Below are positions 26,203-36,500 of a stretch of DNA of 36,961 nt, piece by piece. Source of the stretch: Flavobacteriaceae bacterium (GTDB lineage Bacteria; Bacteroidota; Bacteroidia; Flavobacteriales; Flavobacteriaceae); the NCBI GenBank assembly GCA_018608765.1, contig JABAYY010000078.1, positions 1 through 36,961 on the forward strand. The letters are read 5' to 3'. How positions within the stretch are numbered: the stretch's first letter is position 1; each line of letters begins with the position of its first letter. The translations under genes were made by a program, and so were the position numbers. Under the pieces are notes generated by a model, which was not told the DNA's origin, searched no databases, and saw nothing but the letters and a program-made list of their open reading frames with translations.

Positions 26203-29196
26203 ATGCAAAATAAAGGACTCGTAAAATTATTTGCTTTCTTATTTGGTTTGGTAAGTATATACCAATTATCATTTAGTTTTAAAGCAAACCAAATAGAAGA
26301 CAATGCTAAGCAATTTGCTATAGAAAAAATAGCAGATACTGAAACAGATTATGACGCTAAACGCGCGCTTGCACAAGTCACGTATTTAGACTCGTTGAAA
26401 AACGAAGAAGTTTATAACATCGGAATTGCTCAGTATAATTTTGATGAAGTCAAGGAAAAATCCATGAATCTTGGTTTGGACCTTAAAGGAGGTATCAGTG
26501 TCATTCTTCAAATATCTGTAAAAGATATCCTTGTTGGATTGGCAAACGAAAGTAAAGACCCGGTGTTTAGAAAAGCATTGAGTGATGCCGAAGAACTTCA
26601 AAAGGACAGTCAAAACACTTATTTAGAAGACTTTTTTGTAGCGTTTGAAGCGATTCAAGGCGATACTAAATTGGCATCTCCAGATATTTTTGCGAATCGT
26701 ACCTTAAGCGAAGAAATTACGTTTGATATGACAGATGATGAGGTTAAGCCTGTGTTGTCGCTTAAAATAGATGAATCGATTGTGTCGGCTTTTGAAGTCC
26801 TTCGTAAACGTATTGACAAGTTTGGGGTGACGCAACCAAATATTCAACGTATTGGAACTTCTGGACGTATCTTAGTTGAACTGCCAGGAGCCAAAGAAAT
26901 TGAACGTGTCAAAGGATTGTTACAAAGTACCGCTCAGTTAGAGTTTTGGGATGCCTTTAAAGGAGACGAGTTTGGAACGTTTATTTTCCAAGCCAATGAA
27001 ACTTTAAAAGGAATAGTTGAAACGTCTACACCAGAAGTTGAATCCAATGCCACTGAAACTACAGACGATGCAATCTCTGATATTATTGGAGACACCGATG
27101 CAGTAACAGGTGATACAGGTGAAGTAAACCCATTAATCGATTTAATTCGTGCACCAGGCTATAATGGTGGACCCGTACTTGCTTCTTTTGAATTAAAAGA
27201 CAAGCAACTCGTTACAGATTACTTAGACAACCCACAAGTTCGTGCGCTATTGACTCCAGAACAACGCTATGCAAAATTTGTATGGGGAATTCCTCAAGTT
27301 CAACAAACGACAGGTGAAGATTCTCAAAGCATTGAACTGGTTGAATTATATGCTTTAAAAGGAAATAGAGATAATGAGCCACCATTGAGTGGAGCCGTAA
27401 TCACAGATGCACGTCAAGCCTACCAACAAAACGGTAATCCAAGTGTGTCCATGCAAATGAACCTCAAGGGAGCCAAAGTATGGGAAGAAATGACAGGCAA
27501 TGCGTTTAACACTGCAGGTCAAATTGCAATTGTTTTAGATGAAATTGTGTATTCAGCACCTGGTGTAACTTCAGGAGCAATTGCAGGTGGAAACTCTGAG
27601 ATATCTGGGTCATTCACCTTAAATGAAGCAGTGGATTTAGCAAACGTACTACGTGCGGGTAAACTTCCAGCTTCGGCAGACATTGTACAAGCAGAAGAAG
27701 TAGGGCCTTCATTAGGTCAAGAAGCGATTGACAGTGGAATGAAATCATTCCTAATCGCTTTAGTCTTGGTGCTTTTATGGATGTTGTTCTACTACGGAAA
27801 AGCAGGGATTTACTCAAATATCGCATTGGTACTAAATATTATTTTAATTTTCGGAATTCTTTCTGGATTGGGTGCTGTTTTAACCTTACCTGGAATTGCA
27901 GGTATTGTATTAACCATTGGTATTGCGGTAGATGCAAATGTTCTTATTTATGAGCGTATTCGAGAAGAATTATTCAAAGGAAAAGGTCAAAAAGAATCTA
28001 TCAAAGATGGATTTAATAATGCATTATCGTCCATTTTAGATGCCAACATTACAACAGGATTAACAGCCTTAATTTTATATGTATTTGGAACAGGACCAAT
28101 TAAAGGATTTGCAACGACTCTTTTAATAGGTATTTTAACCTCTTTATTTACAGCGATTTTTATCTCAAGATTATTAATCGACTGGCATATAAACCGTGGT
28201 GGAAAATTAGAATTCTCAACTGGAATGACCAAAGGTTTGTTCCGTTCAATCAATATTGAATTCCTTAAAAAACGTAAAATAGCCTACCTAATTTCTGGAA
28301 CAATTATCATTGCAGGTCTAGGATCGTTATTTACAACAGGACTGGATCAAGGTATTGATTTTGTCGGAGGTAGAACATACACCGTTCGTTTTGCACAAGA
28401 CATGAACACTGAAGAAGTGAAAGCGGCATTGACTGACGTTTTTAACAGTGCTGAGGTGAAGACAATTGGTAGTGCAAACCAATTAAAAATTTCTACGAAG
28501 TACAAGGTTGACCAAAACTCAGCGGAAGTAGATCAAGAAGTTCAAGAAAAATTATACGAAGCTTTGGTGCCATTTTTACCAGATGCAACAACATATAAGC
28601 AGTTTATTGATGCCGATAACAATGTCGGTAAAATGTATGCAGGAAAAGTAAGTCCAACCATCGCAGATGATATTAAAAAATCTTCTGTATGGGCTGTCTT
28701 AGGATCTTTGATCGTTGTATTCCTTTATATCTTAATACGATTCAAAAAATGGCAATTTTCATTAGGTGCTGTAGCAGCCGTATTTCATGATGTTTTAATT
28801 GTGTTAGGGATCTTCTCTATTGCTTGGAGGTTCTTACCTTTCAGTATGGAAATTGATCAAGCATTTATTGCGGCAATTTTGACCGTAATTGGGTATTCAT
28901 TAAATGATACCGTGGTTGTATTTGATAGAATTAGAGAATACTTAAATGAGCATACAAGTTGGAAATTTGACAATGTTGTCAACAGTGCACTGAGCAGTAC
29001 CTTAAGTCGTACTTTAAACACCTCCTTAACCACTTTAGTGGTGTTATTAGCGATGTTTACATTCGGAGCAGATTCCTTAAGAGGATTGTTATTTGCGCTT
29101 ATTGTAGGGGTGCTTGTAGGGACCTACTCTTCTTTGTTTATTGCAACGCCAATCATGCATGACACATTGAAACGTTTAGATAAAAAAGGGGAATAA
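26203..29196 (+). CDS. secDF: Fused protein translocase subunit SecDF
   Basis: The 997-residue inner membrane protein joins SecD and SecF in one chain, the usual form in Bacteroidota. It uses proton motive force to pull preproteins through SecYEG. The SecD part has an N-terminal membrane segment, the LGLDLKGGISVILQ motif near residue 90, and the periplasmic P1 region (RKRIDKFGVTQPNIQRIG). Six membrane segments of the first RND half follow, including GIVLTIGIAVDANVLIYERI with the proton-relay Asp. The SecF part starts near residue 680 and has DQGIDFVGGRTYTV and IGYSLNDTVVVFDRIRE. An acidic, threonine-rich insert occurs around residues 270-310. The gene has its own promoter and terminator. Confidence 0.96.
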   Translation: MQNKGLVKLFAFLFGLVSIYQLSFSFKANQIEDNAKQFAIEKIADTETDYDAKRALAQVTYLDSLKNEEVYNIGIAQYNFDEVKEKSMNLGLDLKGGISVILQISVKDILVGLANESKDPVFRKALSDAEELQKDSQNTYLEDFFVAFEAIQGDTKLASPDIFANRTLSEEITFDMTDDEVKPVLSLKIDESIVSAFEVLRKRIDKFGVTQPNIQRIGTSGRILVELPGAKEIERVKGLLQSTAQLEFWDAFKGDEFGTFIFQANETLKGIVETSTPEVESNATETTDDAISDIIGDTDAVTGDTGEVNPLIDLIRAPGYNGGPVLASFELKDKQLVTDYLDNPQVRALLTPEQRYAKFVWGIPQVQQTTGEDSQSIELVELYALKGNRDNEPPLSGAVITDARQAYQQNGNPSVSMQMNLKGAKVWEEMTGNAFNTAGQIAIVLDEIVYSAPGVTSGAIAGGNSEISGSFTLNEAVDLANVLRAGKLPASADIVQAEEVGPSLGQEAIDSGMKSFLIALVLVLLWMLFYYGKAGIYSNIALVLNIILIFGILSGLGAVLTLPGIAGIVLTIGIAVDANVLIYERIREELFKGKGQKESIKDGFNNALSSILDANITTGLTALILYVFGTGPIKGFATTLLIGILTSLFTAIFISRLLIDWHINRGGKLEFSTGMTKGLFRSINIEFLKKRKIAYLISGTIIIAGLGSLFTTGLDQGIDFVGGRTYTVRFAQDMNTEEVKAALTDVFNSAEVKTIGSANQLKISTKYKVDQNSAEVDQEVQEKLYEALVPFLPDATTYKQFIDADNNVGKMYAGKVSPTIADDIKKSSVWAVLGSLIVVFLYILIRFKKWQFSLGAVAAVFHDVLIVLGIFSIAWRFLPFSMEIDQAFIAAILTVIGYSLNDTVVVFDRIREYLNEHTSWKFDNVVNSALSSTLSRTLNTSLTTLVVLLAMFTFGADSLRGLLFALIVGVLVGTYSSLFIATPIMHDTLKRLDKKGE

Positions 29197-29217
29197 TAAC
29201 CCATTATTAAATATTAT

Positions 29218-29246
29218 AAAAGCCGCTCATTGAGCGGCTTTTTTTT
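29218..29246 (+). terminator. Rho-independent terminator after secDF
   Basis: AAAAGCCGCTC pairs with GAGCGGCTTTT around a 3-nt loop, and the T run extends to 29246. It lies 21 bp after the secDF stop codon. Confidence 0.9.
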
Positions 29247-29273
29247 GGTTTAATTCTGAGCGTGTTAATTTCT

Positions 29274-29303
29274 AATTGGATACAATTGGATACAATTGGA
29301 TAC
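29274..29303 (+). repeat. 10-bp tandem repeat, three perfect copies
   Basis: AATTGGATAC is repeated three times head to tail (29274-29283, 29284-29293, 29294-29303), followed by a degenerate copy beginning AGAATGGATAT. It lies at the upstream edge of the wHTH-like remnant and is in part translated in it. Confidence 0.85.
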
Positions 29304-29479
29304 AGAATGGATATATAAAGCAGCACAGAATTATTCAAGTAAAAGACTTAGAAGAAAACTTACTACACTCTAGAAATACGTTAAAAAAGGATTTAAATTA
29401 CTTAGTAAAGGAAGGAATGATTCTAACAACAGGTTCTGGAAGCGGCGTTAAATACCACTGTAAAGAGGAAGAATTATAA
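29276..29479 (+). pseudogene. Winged-helix fragment, probable gene remnant
   Basis: A 67-codon frame with only a TTG start encodes a segment like a winged helix-turn-helix: KDLEENLLHSRNTLKKDLNY (recognition helix) and LVKEGMILTTGSGSGVKYHC (wing). This resembles the C-terminal DNA-binding tail of Fic-family or AAA_4/Schlafen-like ATP-binding regulators. The rest of such a protein is missing, because the secDF terminator is just upstream and its first codons are made of the 10-bp repeat. I read it as the decayed 3' end of a lost gene. A very small functional DNA-binding protein is possible but less likely. Confidence 0.45.
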
Positions 29480-29549
29480 AACAACAGATGGATGGTCTTT
29501 TAAAATTAGTTCTTAAAAACCACTCAATTCTCTCAAAAAATAAATGTAC

Positions 29550-30389
29550 TTACACTGTTTTAGGTTTATAGACAAACATAAAATACAACCCACAAAGCAC
29601 AAAAGGAATGCTCAATACTTGACCGGTATTTAGACCAAAAATCCAATCTTCACGGCTGTCAATTTGGGCAATTTTAAATTGTTCGACCACCACTCTCACT
29701 GACATCAATAGCACTAAAAATAGGCCAAACAGAAAACCTGTTTGTGTATTTTTTTTCGTTTTCCAGTACAAGAAAAATAAGATTAGAAATACGAACACAT
29801 ACCCAAACGCTTCGTATAATTGCCCAGGGTGTCTAGGGATATTGTCCAATTGTTTGAATATGATTGCTAAAGGGAAACCGTCTCCAGCTACTTTTCCTAT
29901 CATTTCAGAATTAAAGAAATTGCCAATTCGTATAAATACAGCTCCTAAAGCACAAGCAATGACGACGCGGTCCAGAATCCAAAGCACCGATTTTTTCAAC
30001 ACCTTTTTATTGTAGAGCCACATAGAAATAATCATTCCTACTGCAGCACCATGACTGGCTAAACCTCTAAAACCTGTAAACTCAAATCCGCCACTAAAAC
30101 TGAAGGGCAGAAAGACGCTTAAAAAGTCTTCTCTAAATAATTCAGATTGATAAAAAATAACGTGTCCTAAACGCGCTCCAATCATAATTCCTAAAACAGA
30201 GTACATGAACAATCCGTCTAGTTTTTCTTCCGATTGCCCTTCGTTTTTGTAAATCTTTTTCATCAAATACCAGCCTGCTACAAAAGCAGCCATCCACATA
30301 AGGCTGTAGTAGTGAATTTTAAAATCTCCAAAAAGAGCAATGCCTTCAGTGGCAGGATCCCATATAATCTGTAAAAAATACATTTTCAT
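29550..30389 (-). CDS. lgt: Prolipoprotein diacylglyceryl transferase
   Basis: The 279-residue inner membrane enzyme transfers diacylglycerol from phosphatidylglycerol to the lipobox cysteine of prolipoproteins, such as GldJ in this window. About seven membrane segments are visible. Key stretches are MIGARLGHVIFYQ, FRGLASHGAAVGMI (with the conserved His) and the signature VFIRIGNFFNSEMIG. The C-terminal VEQFKIAQ follows. The start may be ATG 30389 (MKMYF) or ATG 30383 (MYFLQ). A -7-like TATATTTA at 30402-30409 on the minus strand lies just upstream. It follows yidD after 71 bp. Confidence 0.96.
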   Translation of the reverse strand: MKMYFLQIIWDPATEGIALFGDFKIHYYSLMWMAAFVAGWYLMKKIYKNEGQSEEKLDGLFMYSVLGIMIGARLGHVIFYQSELFREDFLSVFLPFSFSGGFEFTGFRGLASHGAAVGMIISMWLYNKKVLKKSVLWILDRVVIACALGAVFIRIGNFFNSEMIGKVAGDGFPLAIIFKQLDNIPRHPGQLYEAFGYVFVFLILFFLYWKTKKNTQTGFLFGLFLVLLMSVRVVVEQFKIAQIDSREDWIFGLNTGQVLSIPFVLCGLYFMFVYKPKTV

Positions 30390-30401
30390 TTGTTTAGATT
30401 G

Positions 30402-30409
30402 TAAATATA
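30402..30409 (-). promoter_or_regulatory. Possible lgt promoter -7 box
   Basis: The minus strand reads TATATTTA, seven of eight matches to TAnnTTTG, with a TTA about 18 bp upstream. It is in the 71-bp yidD-lgt gap, 12 bp ahead of the ATG. Confidence 0.35.
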
Positions 30410-30460
30410 AAAAATAGAAGCGAAACTTAAGCCTTCCACGATTTTAATAAATTAGGAGTG

Positions 30461-30688
30461 TTATTGTTTTGGTACAGGATCGTGTCCAGAGCCGCCCCAT
30501 GGGTGACAACTTAAGATACGTTTGACGCTAAGGTAGCCTCCTTTTAATAATCCATGAGATTGTAAAGCTTCTTTTGTGTAATGTGAACACGTTGGTTGAT
30601 ACCGACAACTTGAAGGGGTTAAAGGCGAAATGAAATTTTGATACAGCTTTATTAAAAATAACAATGGCGCAATCAAAATAGTTTTCAT
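30461..30688 (-). CDS. yidD: Membrane protein insertion efficiency factor YidD
   Basis: The 75-residue protein has an N-terminal amphipathic/hydrophobic helix followed by the family core: [40 protein letters not shown] and [17 protein letters not shown]. YidD proteins help YidC insert some inner membrane proteins. The usual genomic partners (rpmH, rnpA, yidC) are absent here. Instead the gene lies 5 bp after cysS and upstream of lgt. Length is typical for the Bacteroidota form. Confidence 0.95.
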   Translation of the reverse strand: MKTILIAPLLFLIKLYQNFISPLTPSSCRYQPTCSHYTKEALQSHGLLKGGYLSVKRILSCHPWGGSGHDPVPKQ

Positions 30689-30693
30689 GGATT

Positions 30694-32175
30694 TTAATCT
30701 AGGATAAATGTAGTGCCATCTTTGCCATCCTTTAGTTGAATTCCAATAGCCAGCAATTCGTCTCTTATTTTGTCTGAAAGTGAAAAATCTTTTTGTGCTC
30801 TTGCATCGTTTCGCATCCTGATGAGGAGTTCAACTGTATCACCAAGTTTTTGATCTTGTTTGTTAGAAATAACGTTTTTAAGACCAAGAATATCAAAAAC
30901 AAATTGATGCATCACATCTTTTAGTAAAGCCAAGTTGGAGTCGGTAATAGTGGCTTTTCCATCTTTAATTTGGTTGATGTATTTCACAGCACTGAACAAT
31001 TCTGCAATTAGAATAGGCGTGTTAAAATCATCATTCATTGCAGTGTAGCAATTAGCTTTCCATGCTGAAACATCAAATTCATTGGCGCCTGAAGTCGCTT
31101 CAAGTTTGTTTAGTGTTGAGACAGCCTCCATAAGTTTCATGAATCCTTTTTCTGAAGCCAACAAAGCATCGTTACTAAAATCTAAAACACTTCGGTAGTG
31201 TGCTTGCATCATAAAAAATCGAACGACCGATGCAGAAAATCCTTTGGTCAATTTATTGGTGTCTCCACTTAAAATTTCGGCTGGTAAAATATTATTACCT
31301 GTAGATTTTGCCATTTTTTGTCCGTTCAGAGTCAGCATATTTGCATGCATCCAATAATTAACTGGTGTGTGGTTGTGCCATGCTTTCGCTTGAGCAATTT
31401 CACACTCGTGATGCGGAAATTTTAAGTCCATACCACCGCCGTGTATGTCAAAGCTTTCGCCCAAATATTTTGTACTCATTGCAGTACATTCCAAATGCCA
31501 ACCCGGAAAGCCATCACTCCAAGGAGAAGGCCAACGCATGATGTGTTTTGGTTCTGCTTTTTTCCAAAGTGCAAAATCTTGTGGATTTTTTTTATCTGTT
31601 TGCCCCTCAAGCACTCGTGTATTATGAATAAGGTCTTCAATATTTCGACCACTTAAAACCCCATAATGGTGAGATTCATTATATTTTAAAACATCAAAAT
31701 AAATAGAGCCATTAGCTTCATAAGCAAAGCCTTTTTCTAGAATTGATTTGATAATTTCTATTTGTTCAACGATGTGTCCCGTAGCAGTGGGTTCAATACT
31801 GGGAGGTAAAAAATTGAATGTATTTAGGATGGTATGAAAATCAACTGTATAACGTTGTACCACTTCCATGGGTTCAATTTGTTCGAGACGTGCTTTTTTT
31901 GCAATACGATCTTCTCCCTGATCAGCATCATTTTCTAAATGTCCTGCATCGGTAATGTTACGAACGTAACGTACTTTATAATTTAGGTGTTTGAAATATC
32001 TGAAAATCATGTCAAACGACATAAATGTTCGGACATTTCCTAAATGCACATTACTATACACTGTTGGGCCGCAAACATACATTCCAATGGCACCTTCATT
32101 AATTGGTTTAAAAACCTCTTTTTTTCCTGAAAGCGAATTGTAAATATGGAGTGTATTTGTGCTGTGTTTACCCAT
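30694..32175 (-). CDS. cysS: Cysteinyl-tRNA synthetase
   Basis: The 493-residue class I synthetase charges tRNA-Cys. The first zinc ligand Cys35 lies in [16 protein letters not shown], with the HIGH-type motif as HLGN (44-47). [14 protein letters not shown] and [18 protein letters not shown] supply the other zinc ligands. The KMSKS loop is KMAKS at residues 287-291, a conservative change seen in other members. The C-terminal DALR-type helical region and the short tail are complete. It starts 11 bp after folE and is followed by yidD after 5 bp, so the three are likely co-transcribed. Confidence 0.97.
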   Translation of the reverse strand: MGKHSTNTLHIYNSLSGKKEVFKPINEGAIGMYVCGPTVYSNVHLGNVRTFMSFDMIFRYFKHLNYKVRYVRNITDAGHLENDADQGEDRIAKKARLEQIEPMEVVQRYTVDFHTILNTFNFLPPSIEPTATGHIVEQIEIIKSILEKGFAYEANGSIYFDVLKYNESHHYGVLSGRNIEDLIHNTRVLEGQTDKKNPQDFALWKKAEPKHIMRWPSPWSDGFPGWHLECTAMSTKYLGESFDIHGGGMDLKFPHHECEIAQAKAWHNHTPVNYWMHANMLTLNGQKMAKSTGNNILPAEILSGDTNKLTKGFSASVVRFFMMQAHYRSVLDFSNDALLASEKGFMKLMEAVSTLNKLEATSGANEFDVSAWKANCYTAMNDDFNTPILIAELFSAVKYINQIKDGKATITDSNLALLKDVMHQFVFDILGLKNVISNKQDQKLGDTVELLIRMRNDARAQKDFSLSDKIRDELLAIGIQLKDGKDGTTFILD

Positions 32176-32186
32176 GGTTTATTGGA

Positions 32187-32864
32187 TTAAAATTTGGTCT
32201 CTAATTGTATGTAGTTTAAAAACTCTCTTTTGGTCTCTTTTTCTTTAAATTTTCCACCAAATTCGCTTGTTACGGTGCTGCTTTCGATATCTCTTATGCC
32301 ACGAGAATTCACACATAAATGTTTAGCATCAATAACGCAAGCAACATCTTTTGTGTTTAATACTTTTTGAAGCTCTTCAACAATTTGTATGGTCAGACGT
32401 TCTTGGACTTGTGGACGTTTTGCGAAGTAATCTACAATACGATTCATTTTTGAAAGGCCTACAACTGTTCCGTTTGAAATATAGGCTACATGTGCTCTTC
32501 CTACTATTGGAAGGAAGTGATGCTCGCAAGTGGAGTAGAGGGTTATGTTTTTTTCAACCAACATTTCTCCGTACTGATACTTGTTATCAAAGGTGGATGC
32601 TTTGGGTTTTTTAGCGGGGTCTAGACCTCCAAAAATCTCATTGACAAACATTTTTGCAACGCGATTTGGAGTTCCTTTTAAACTGTCGTCGCTCAAGTCT
32701 AAGCCCAGTGTTTCCATAATATGTTGAACATCATCTTTAATGATTTCAATTTTGTCGTCGGCACTTAATTTAAAAGCATCAGATCGCATTGGGGTTTCAG
32801 CAGAAGTGCCAATGTGATTGTCGCCAATAGCATCAATTTTTTCAATATTATTTTTCAGTCCCAT
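32187..32864 (-). CDS. folE: GTP cyclohydrolase I
   Basis: The 225-residue enzyme converts GTP to 7,8-dihydroneopterin triphosphate, the first step for folate and, through QueD and QueE, for queuosine. The catalytic zinc ligands are Cys113 and His116 in TCEHHFLP and Cys184 in HLCVNSRG. GLSKMNRIVDYFAKRPQVQE is the usual core. The N-terminal ~35 residues are a variable extension common in Bacteroidota. It is the first gene of the folE-cysS-yidD run. A second start is not needed, since ATG 32864 follows a promoter-like box closely. Confidence 0.97.
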   Translation of the reverse strand: MGLKNNIEKIDAIGDNHIGTSAETPMRSDAFKLSADDKIEIIKDDVQHIMETLGLDLSDDSLKGTPNRVAKMFVNEIFGGLDPAKKPKASTFDNKYQYGEMLVEKNITLYSTCEHHFLPIVGRAHVAYISNGTVVGLSKMNRIVDYFAKRPQVQERLTIQIVEELQKVLNTKDVACVIDAKHLCVNSRGIRDIESSTVTSEFGGKFKEKETKREFLNYIQLETKF

Positions 32865-32903
32865 TCTAATATTTCAAATATAGTTTTCAATAATTCTTAA
32901 GCA

Positions 32904-32911
32904 CAAAGATA
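32904..32911 (-). promoter_or_regulatory. Probable folE promoter -7 box
   Basis: The minus strand reads TATCTTTG, an exact TAnnTTTG match, 39 bp upstream of the ATG. A second match (TATATTTG at 32875-32882) is closer to the ATG but would leave almost no leader. Confidence 0.5.
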
Positions 32912-33041
32912 CTTAATTTCACTGTTGGATGCTTTTAATTTTGAATTAATAATTCCTTTTTTTTACTATTTACACCAAAAATTATGTTAACTTTACGACT
33001 ATAGAATCCCTCTAAATCTTAAACAAACTATCCTGCTATTT

Positions 33042-33059
33042 CTTCTTTTTTAAAAGAAG
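33042..33059. repeat. 18-bp perfect palindrome ahead of the small secreted gene
   Basis: CTTCTTTT (33042-33049) and AAAAGAAG (33052-33059) flank a TT centre. It ends 2 bp before the ATG at 33062 and 47 bp before the preferred ATG at 33107. It could be an operator or a leader hairpin. Confidence 0.5.
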
Positions 33060-33106
33060 CGATGAATGTTTTCATAAAATTGAACATTAACTCTTTTGTA
33101 CCCAGG

Positions 33107-33589
33107 ATGAAACCACATTTTTTATACATATTGTTTTTAGTGCTTTTTAGCTACAATTGCAATTCTCAAAACACAAACCGTCGTTATTTGCCTCTTACTG
33201 TTATTCAGTATGACGCTAATGTATCAACTCCATTTTCGGCAAATGAAATGTTGCAGTTAACGGAGGTTTACGGAGCATCTCTAGATAAAGAAATTTTGAG
33301 CCGCCCCAACCGAGTTCTTTCGATGAAAAATTTGCTTCGGAATCGAATTGTGATTGAAAATAGACCAGATTCTAAAGATCAAAAACAATGTCCTTTGTTA
33401 TCGGAGGTTCCACTTTTTGATGCCTTTGTTCCAACCCTTCAAAGAGATTTAGGTTTTAATCCTCAAAAATTTAATCCACTCAAGTACTCCTTTTCATTTT
33501 ACAGTCGAGGCGAACATATGTATCGTGTCGATGGTACAGATTACTTCATTTTAGTCAAATCACAACACTCTAAAACAGAAAAGAAATGA
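33107..33589 (+). CDS. Uncharacterised secreted protein coupled to the large repeat protein
   Basis: The 160-residue product starts at MKPHFLYILFLVLFSYN, a short signal peptide ending near CNSQ. The Cys in SYNCNS is a weak lipobox candidate. The mature part contains ANEMLQLTEVYGASLDKEIL, then a basic stretch (RPNRVLSMKNLLRNRIVI) and a beta-like C-terminus. I recognise no family. The frame is also open from 33062, but the upstream 15 residues would spoil the signal peptide and follow directly on an 18-bp palindrome. Its stop codon overlaps the start of the large repeat-protein gene as ATGA. This indicates one transcript and coupled translation, so a role linked to that protein (export, folding or attachment) is an inference worth testing. 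Confidence 0.7.
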   Translation: MKPHFLYILFLVLFSYNCNSQNTNRRYLPLTVIQYDANVSTPFSANEMLQLTEVYGASLDKEILSRPNRVLSMKNLLRNRIVIENRPDSKDQKQCPLLSEVPLFDAFVPTLQRDLGFNPQKFNPLKYSFSFYSRGEHMYRVDGTDYFILVKSQHSKTEKK

Positions 33590-36500
33590 GAAAATTAGTT
33601 TTACTTTTTAGCATACTCTTTTCAGTTTCATTAACAGCACAAGTGTTTGTCATTGAAGATGGAGTTACAATCAATTCATGTTCAGGAACTTTTGTAGATA
33701 CAGGTGGAGCGACTGGGCCTTATTCAGGAAATGAATCTATTACCTATGTAATTTGTCCAGAAACTGCAGGGCAATTGGTTCAGTTAGATTTTACTGCATT
33801 TGCCACGCAAGCTGGAGCAGATGTTATGGCAATTTATAACGCAGATGATGCACTTGACGCAACGACTTTATTTGGAAATTTTTCAGGAACAACAGCGGCA
33901 AGTAGCCCTGGTTTTGTTTCTGCTACACAGGACAATGTTTCAGGTTGTATCACCATTGTGTTTACGTCTAGTGGCGGTGTTAATGATACTGGTTGGGTCG
34001 CAGATATTTCATGTTTTGAGCCCTGTCAGACGATTGTTTCTGTGTTGGATTCTTCAAGTCCGGAATCCAATGATGATGGTTACATACAAGTGTGTCCAAA
34101 TGAAGAAATTACCTTAACAGGAAGTGGTCAGTTTAGTACTAGCGGCGATGGAGCAACCTATGAATGGGATCTTGGGGATGGTACAACTCAAGCCGGTCAA
34201 ACGGCGGTATTTTCTTATGATACCCCAGGCGTATATCTAGTAAATCTAGACATTACTGACACCAATACCAGTGTTGATGAAGGGGGCTGTAAAAACACAA
34301 ATTTAATAAACCAAGTGATTCAAGTGGCGTTGCCCACAGATTTCACTGGAACAGCAGCGACAGATTCAACCATTTGTTTTGGTGATTCCACGACTATTAA
34401 TGGTGTCGCAAATGTAGTTCCGTTTCTAAATGAGTGTACGCCTCCAGAAAGTGAAGTTACCTTTTTACCGGATGGAAGTGGTGCCGTTTATGAAACAGAA
34501 ATTATTGTTGATTGTTTTGAATCGGATCAAACTTTAGACGATATTAATCAATTGATTGAAATTTGTTTAGTCATGGAGCACTCCTATTTAGGAGATTTAG
34601 ATATTGAAATAATTTCACCTACCGGTGAACTTGTGCGTCTTCATGATCAAGGAGGGGGGTCGGCAAACTTAGGAATCCCTTGGGCTACAGCCGCAGTTGA
34701 TGGTCAAAGTAATATATTAACTCCAGGTGTCGGTTTTCAATATTGCTTCATTCCAGGAAATGCCTTCCCGACTTTAGTTGGTGGGATTCAGCCTGATGAA
34801 ATGTTTGTCAGTGGAGATGGCCCAGCTACATATTCAGATTCATTTGTGCCAGAAGGAACCTATTCTTCCGTAAACTCTCTAAATGGTCTTATTGGCTCTT
34901 CCCTGAACGGAAGTTGGACCATTCGAATTACAGATAATATTGGTCAAGATAATGGTTATATATTTTCATGGGTTTTAAATTTTGACCCTACAATCCAACC
35001 TCCAGATCTTTCTTTTACGCCAACAATGGTTTCTGAATCTTGGGACGATGATAGTAGTATAATCAATACAGAGGGTAATACAATTACAGTTCAGCCATCT
35101 GCAGAAGGAGTATTTTGCTACACATACCGTGCGTTGGATGATTTTGGATGTGAATATTCTGAGGAAGTGTGTATTGAAGTTTCACCAGAATTAGTGTATG
35201 CCGCACCCGATGATTTATTTGTTTGTAATACTGGAACAGCGTTTGGAGTTTTTGATCTGACTGAAAATGATGCTATAATTTACGCGCCCACTACAAACCA
35301 AGGCGATTTTGTGTTAACATATCATGAAACTCAAGCAAATGCTGATGCAGATTCTAACCCAATTTCAGCGGCTGATGTTGTTGCTTTTTCGGGGACAGAC
35401 GGTCAAATTATTTATGCGCGGTTTGAATACAAAACATCTGGATGTTATGAGACCGTTTCGTTTACATTGAACCTTCTTGATCAACCTTTGATTTTTTTAC
35501 CAACCGATATGGTGGTTTGTGACGACATCAGTAATGATGGTTCGGAATCGTTTGATTTGTCAAGTCAAACACTCGATATATTAGGAGCTCAACTCCCCGA
35601 AAATTATTCCGTAAGTTATTATATAAGTTTTGAGGATGCAGATGCAGGAACTAATAATTTGTCCAGTCCATATGATAATATTTCTTCCCCAGAACCTATA
35701 TATGTTCGTGTGGAAGCAAATGCGGGTGCTGGATGTTACATTGCAGACGTAAACCCTGTATTCAATTTGGTCGTGAATCACAAAGCTAATGCTTCGGGAC
35801 TTACAAACCTTCAAACTTGCGATGACGATTTAGATGGCTTCATGACTTTTGATTTAGAGCAGCAAACAACACTCGTTTTAGGGGACCAAATAGATTCAGA
35901 CTTTACAGTTACCTATCACGAAACGGAAGTCGATGCAGATTCAGGAAGCAATCCATTAACTAGTCCGTTCACAAACACCATTGCAAATCAACAAACTATT
36001 TTCACTCGAGTCGAAGAGATTGGTTTAGAGGCGTGTTATGAAACAACTCAATTTGACGTCATTGTCAATCCACTGCCAAGCACCGTTACCATGACAGCTT
36101 TGTCTATATGTGATGACGACGCAGATGGACTCGGATTATTTACATTAACCACAAAGGATACAGAAGCCTTAAACGGACAAACAGGAATCGCTGTAAGCTA
36201 TCATGAAACCCAAGGCGATGCAGACACAAACACCTCACCTTTAGCCAGTCCTTACACCAATACCATCGGAAACAGTCAAATAATAATCATACGTTTAGAA
36301 AACACCACCACCAACTGTTTTAGCACCATGCCTTTGGAGCTACGCGTCAACCCACTGCCGATAGCCAATGCTATAGGCACTCAAACTATATGTGATGATG
36401 ACTATGATGGTCTAGCGACATTTGATTTTACAGGGATCGACTTAATAGTTGCAGGCACTCAGTTAGAAATGGTTGTAAGCTATCACGAAACGCAAGGCGA

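Noticed and set aside
33800-34117. 105-codon open frame inside the large repeat protein
   Set aside because: It is a +2-frame shadow of the CUB/PKD-coding region. Its translation has no recognisable features and the main frame carries clear domains.
35581-35814. 77-codon minus-strand frame inside the repeat array
   Set aside because: It is antisense to conserved repeat codons, has no own signals and is not conserved between units.
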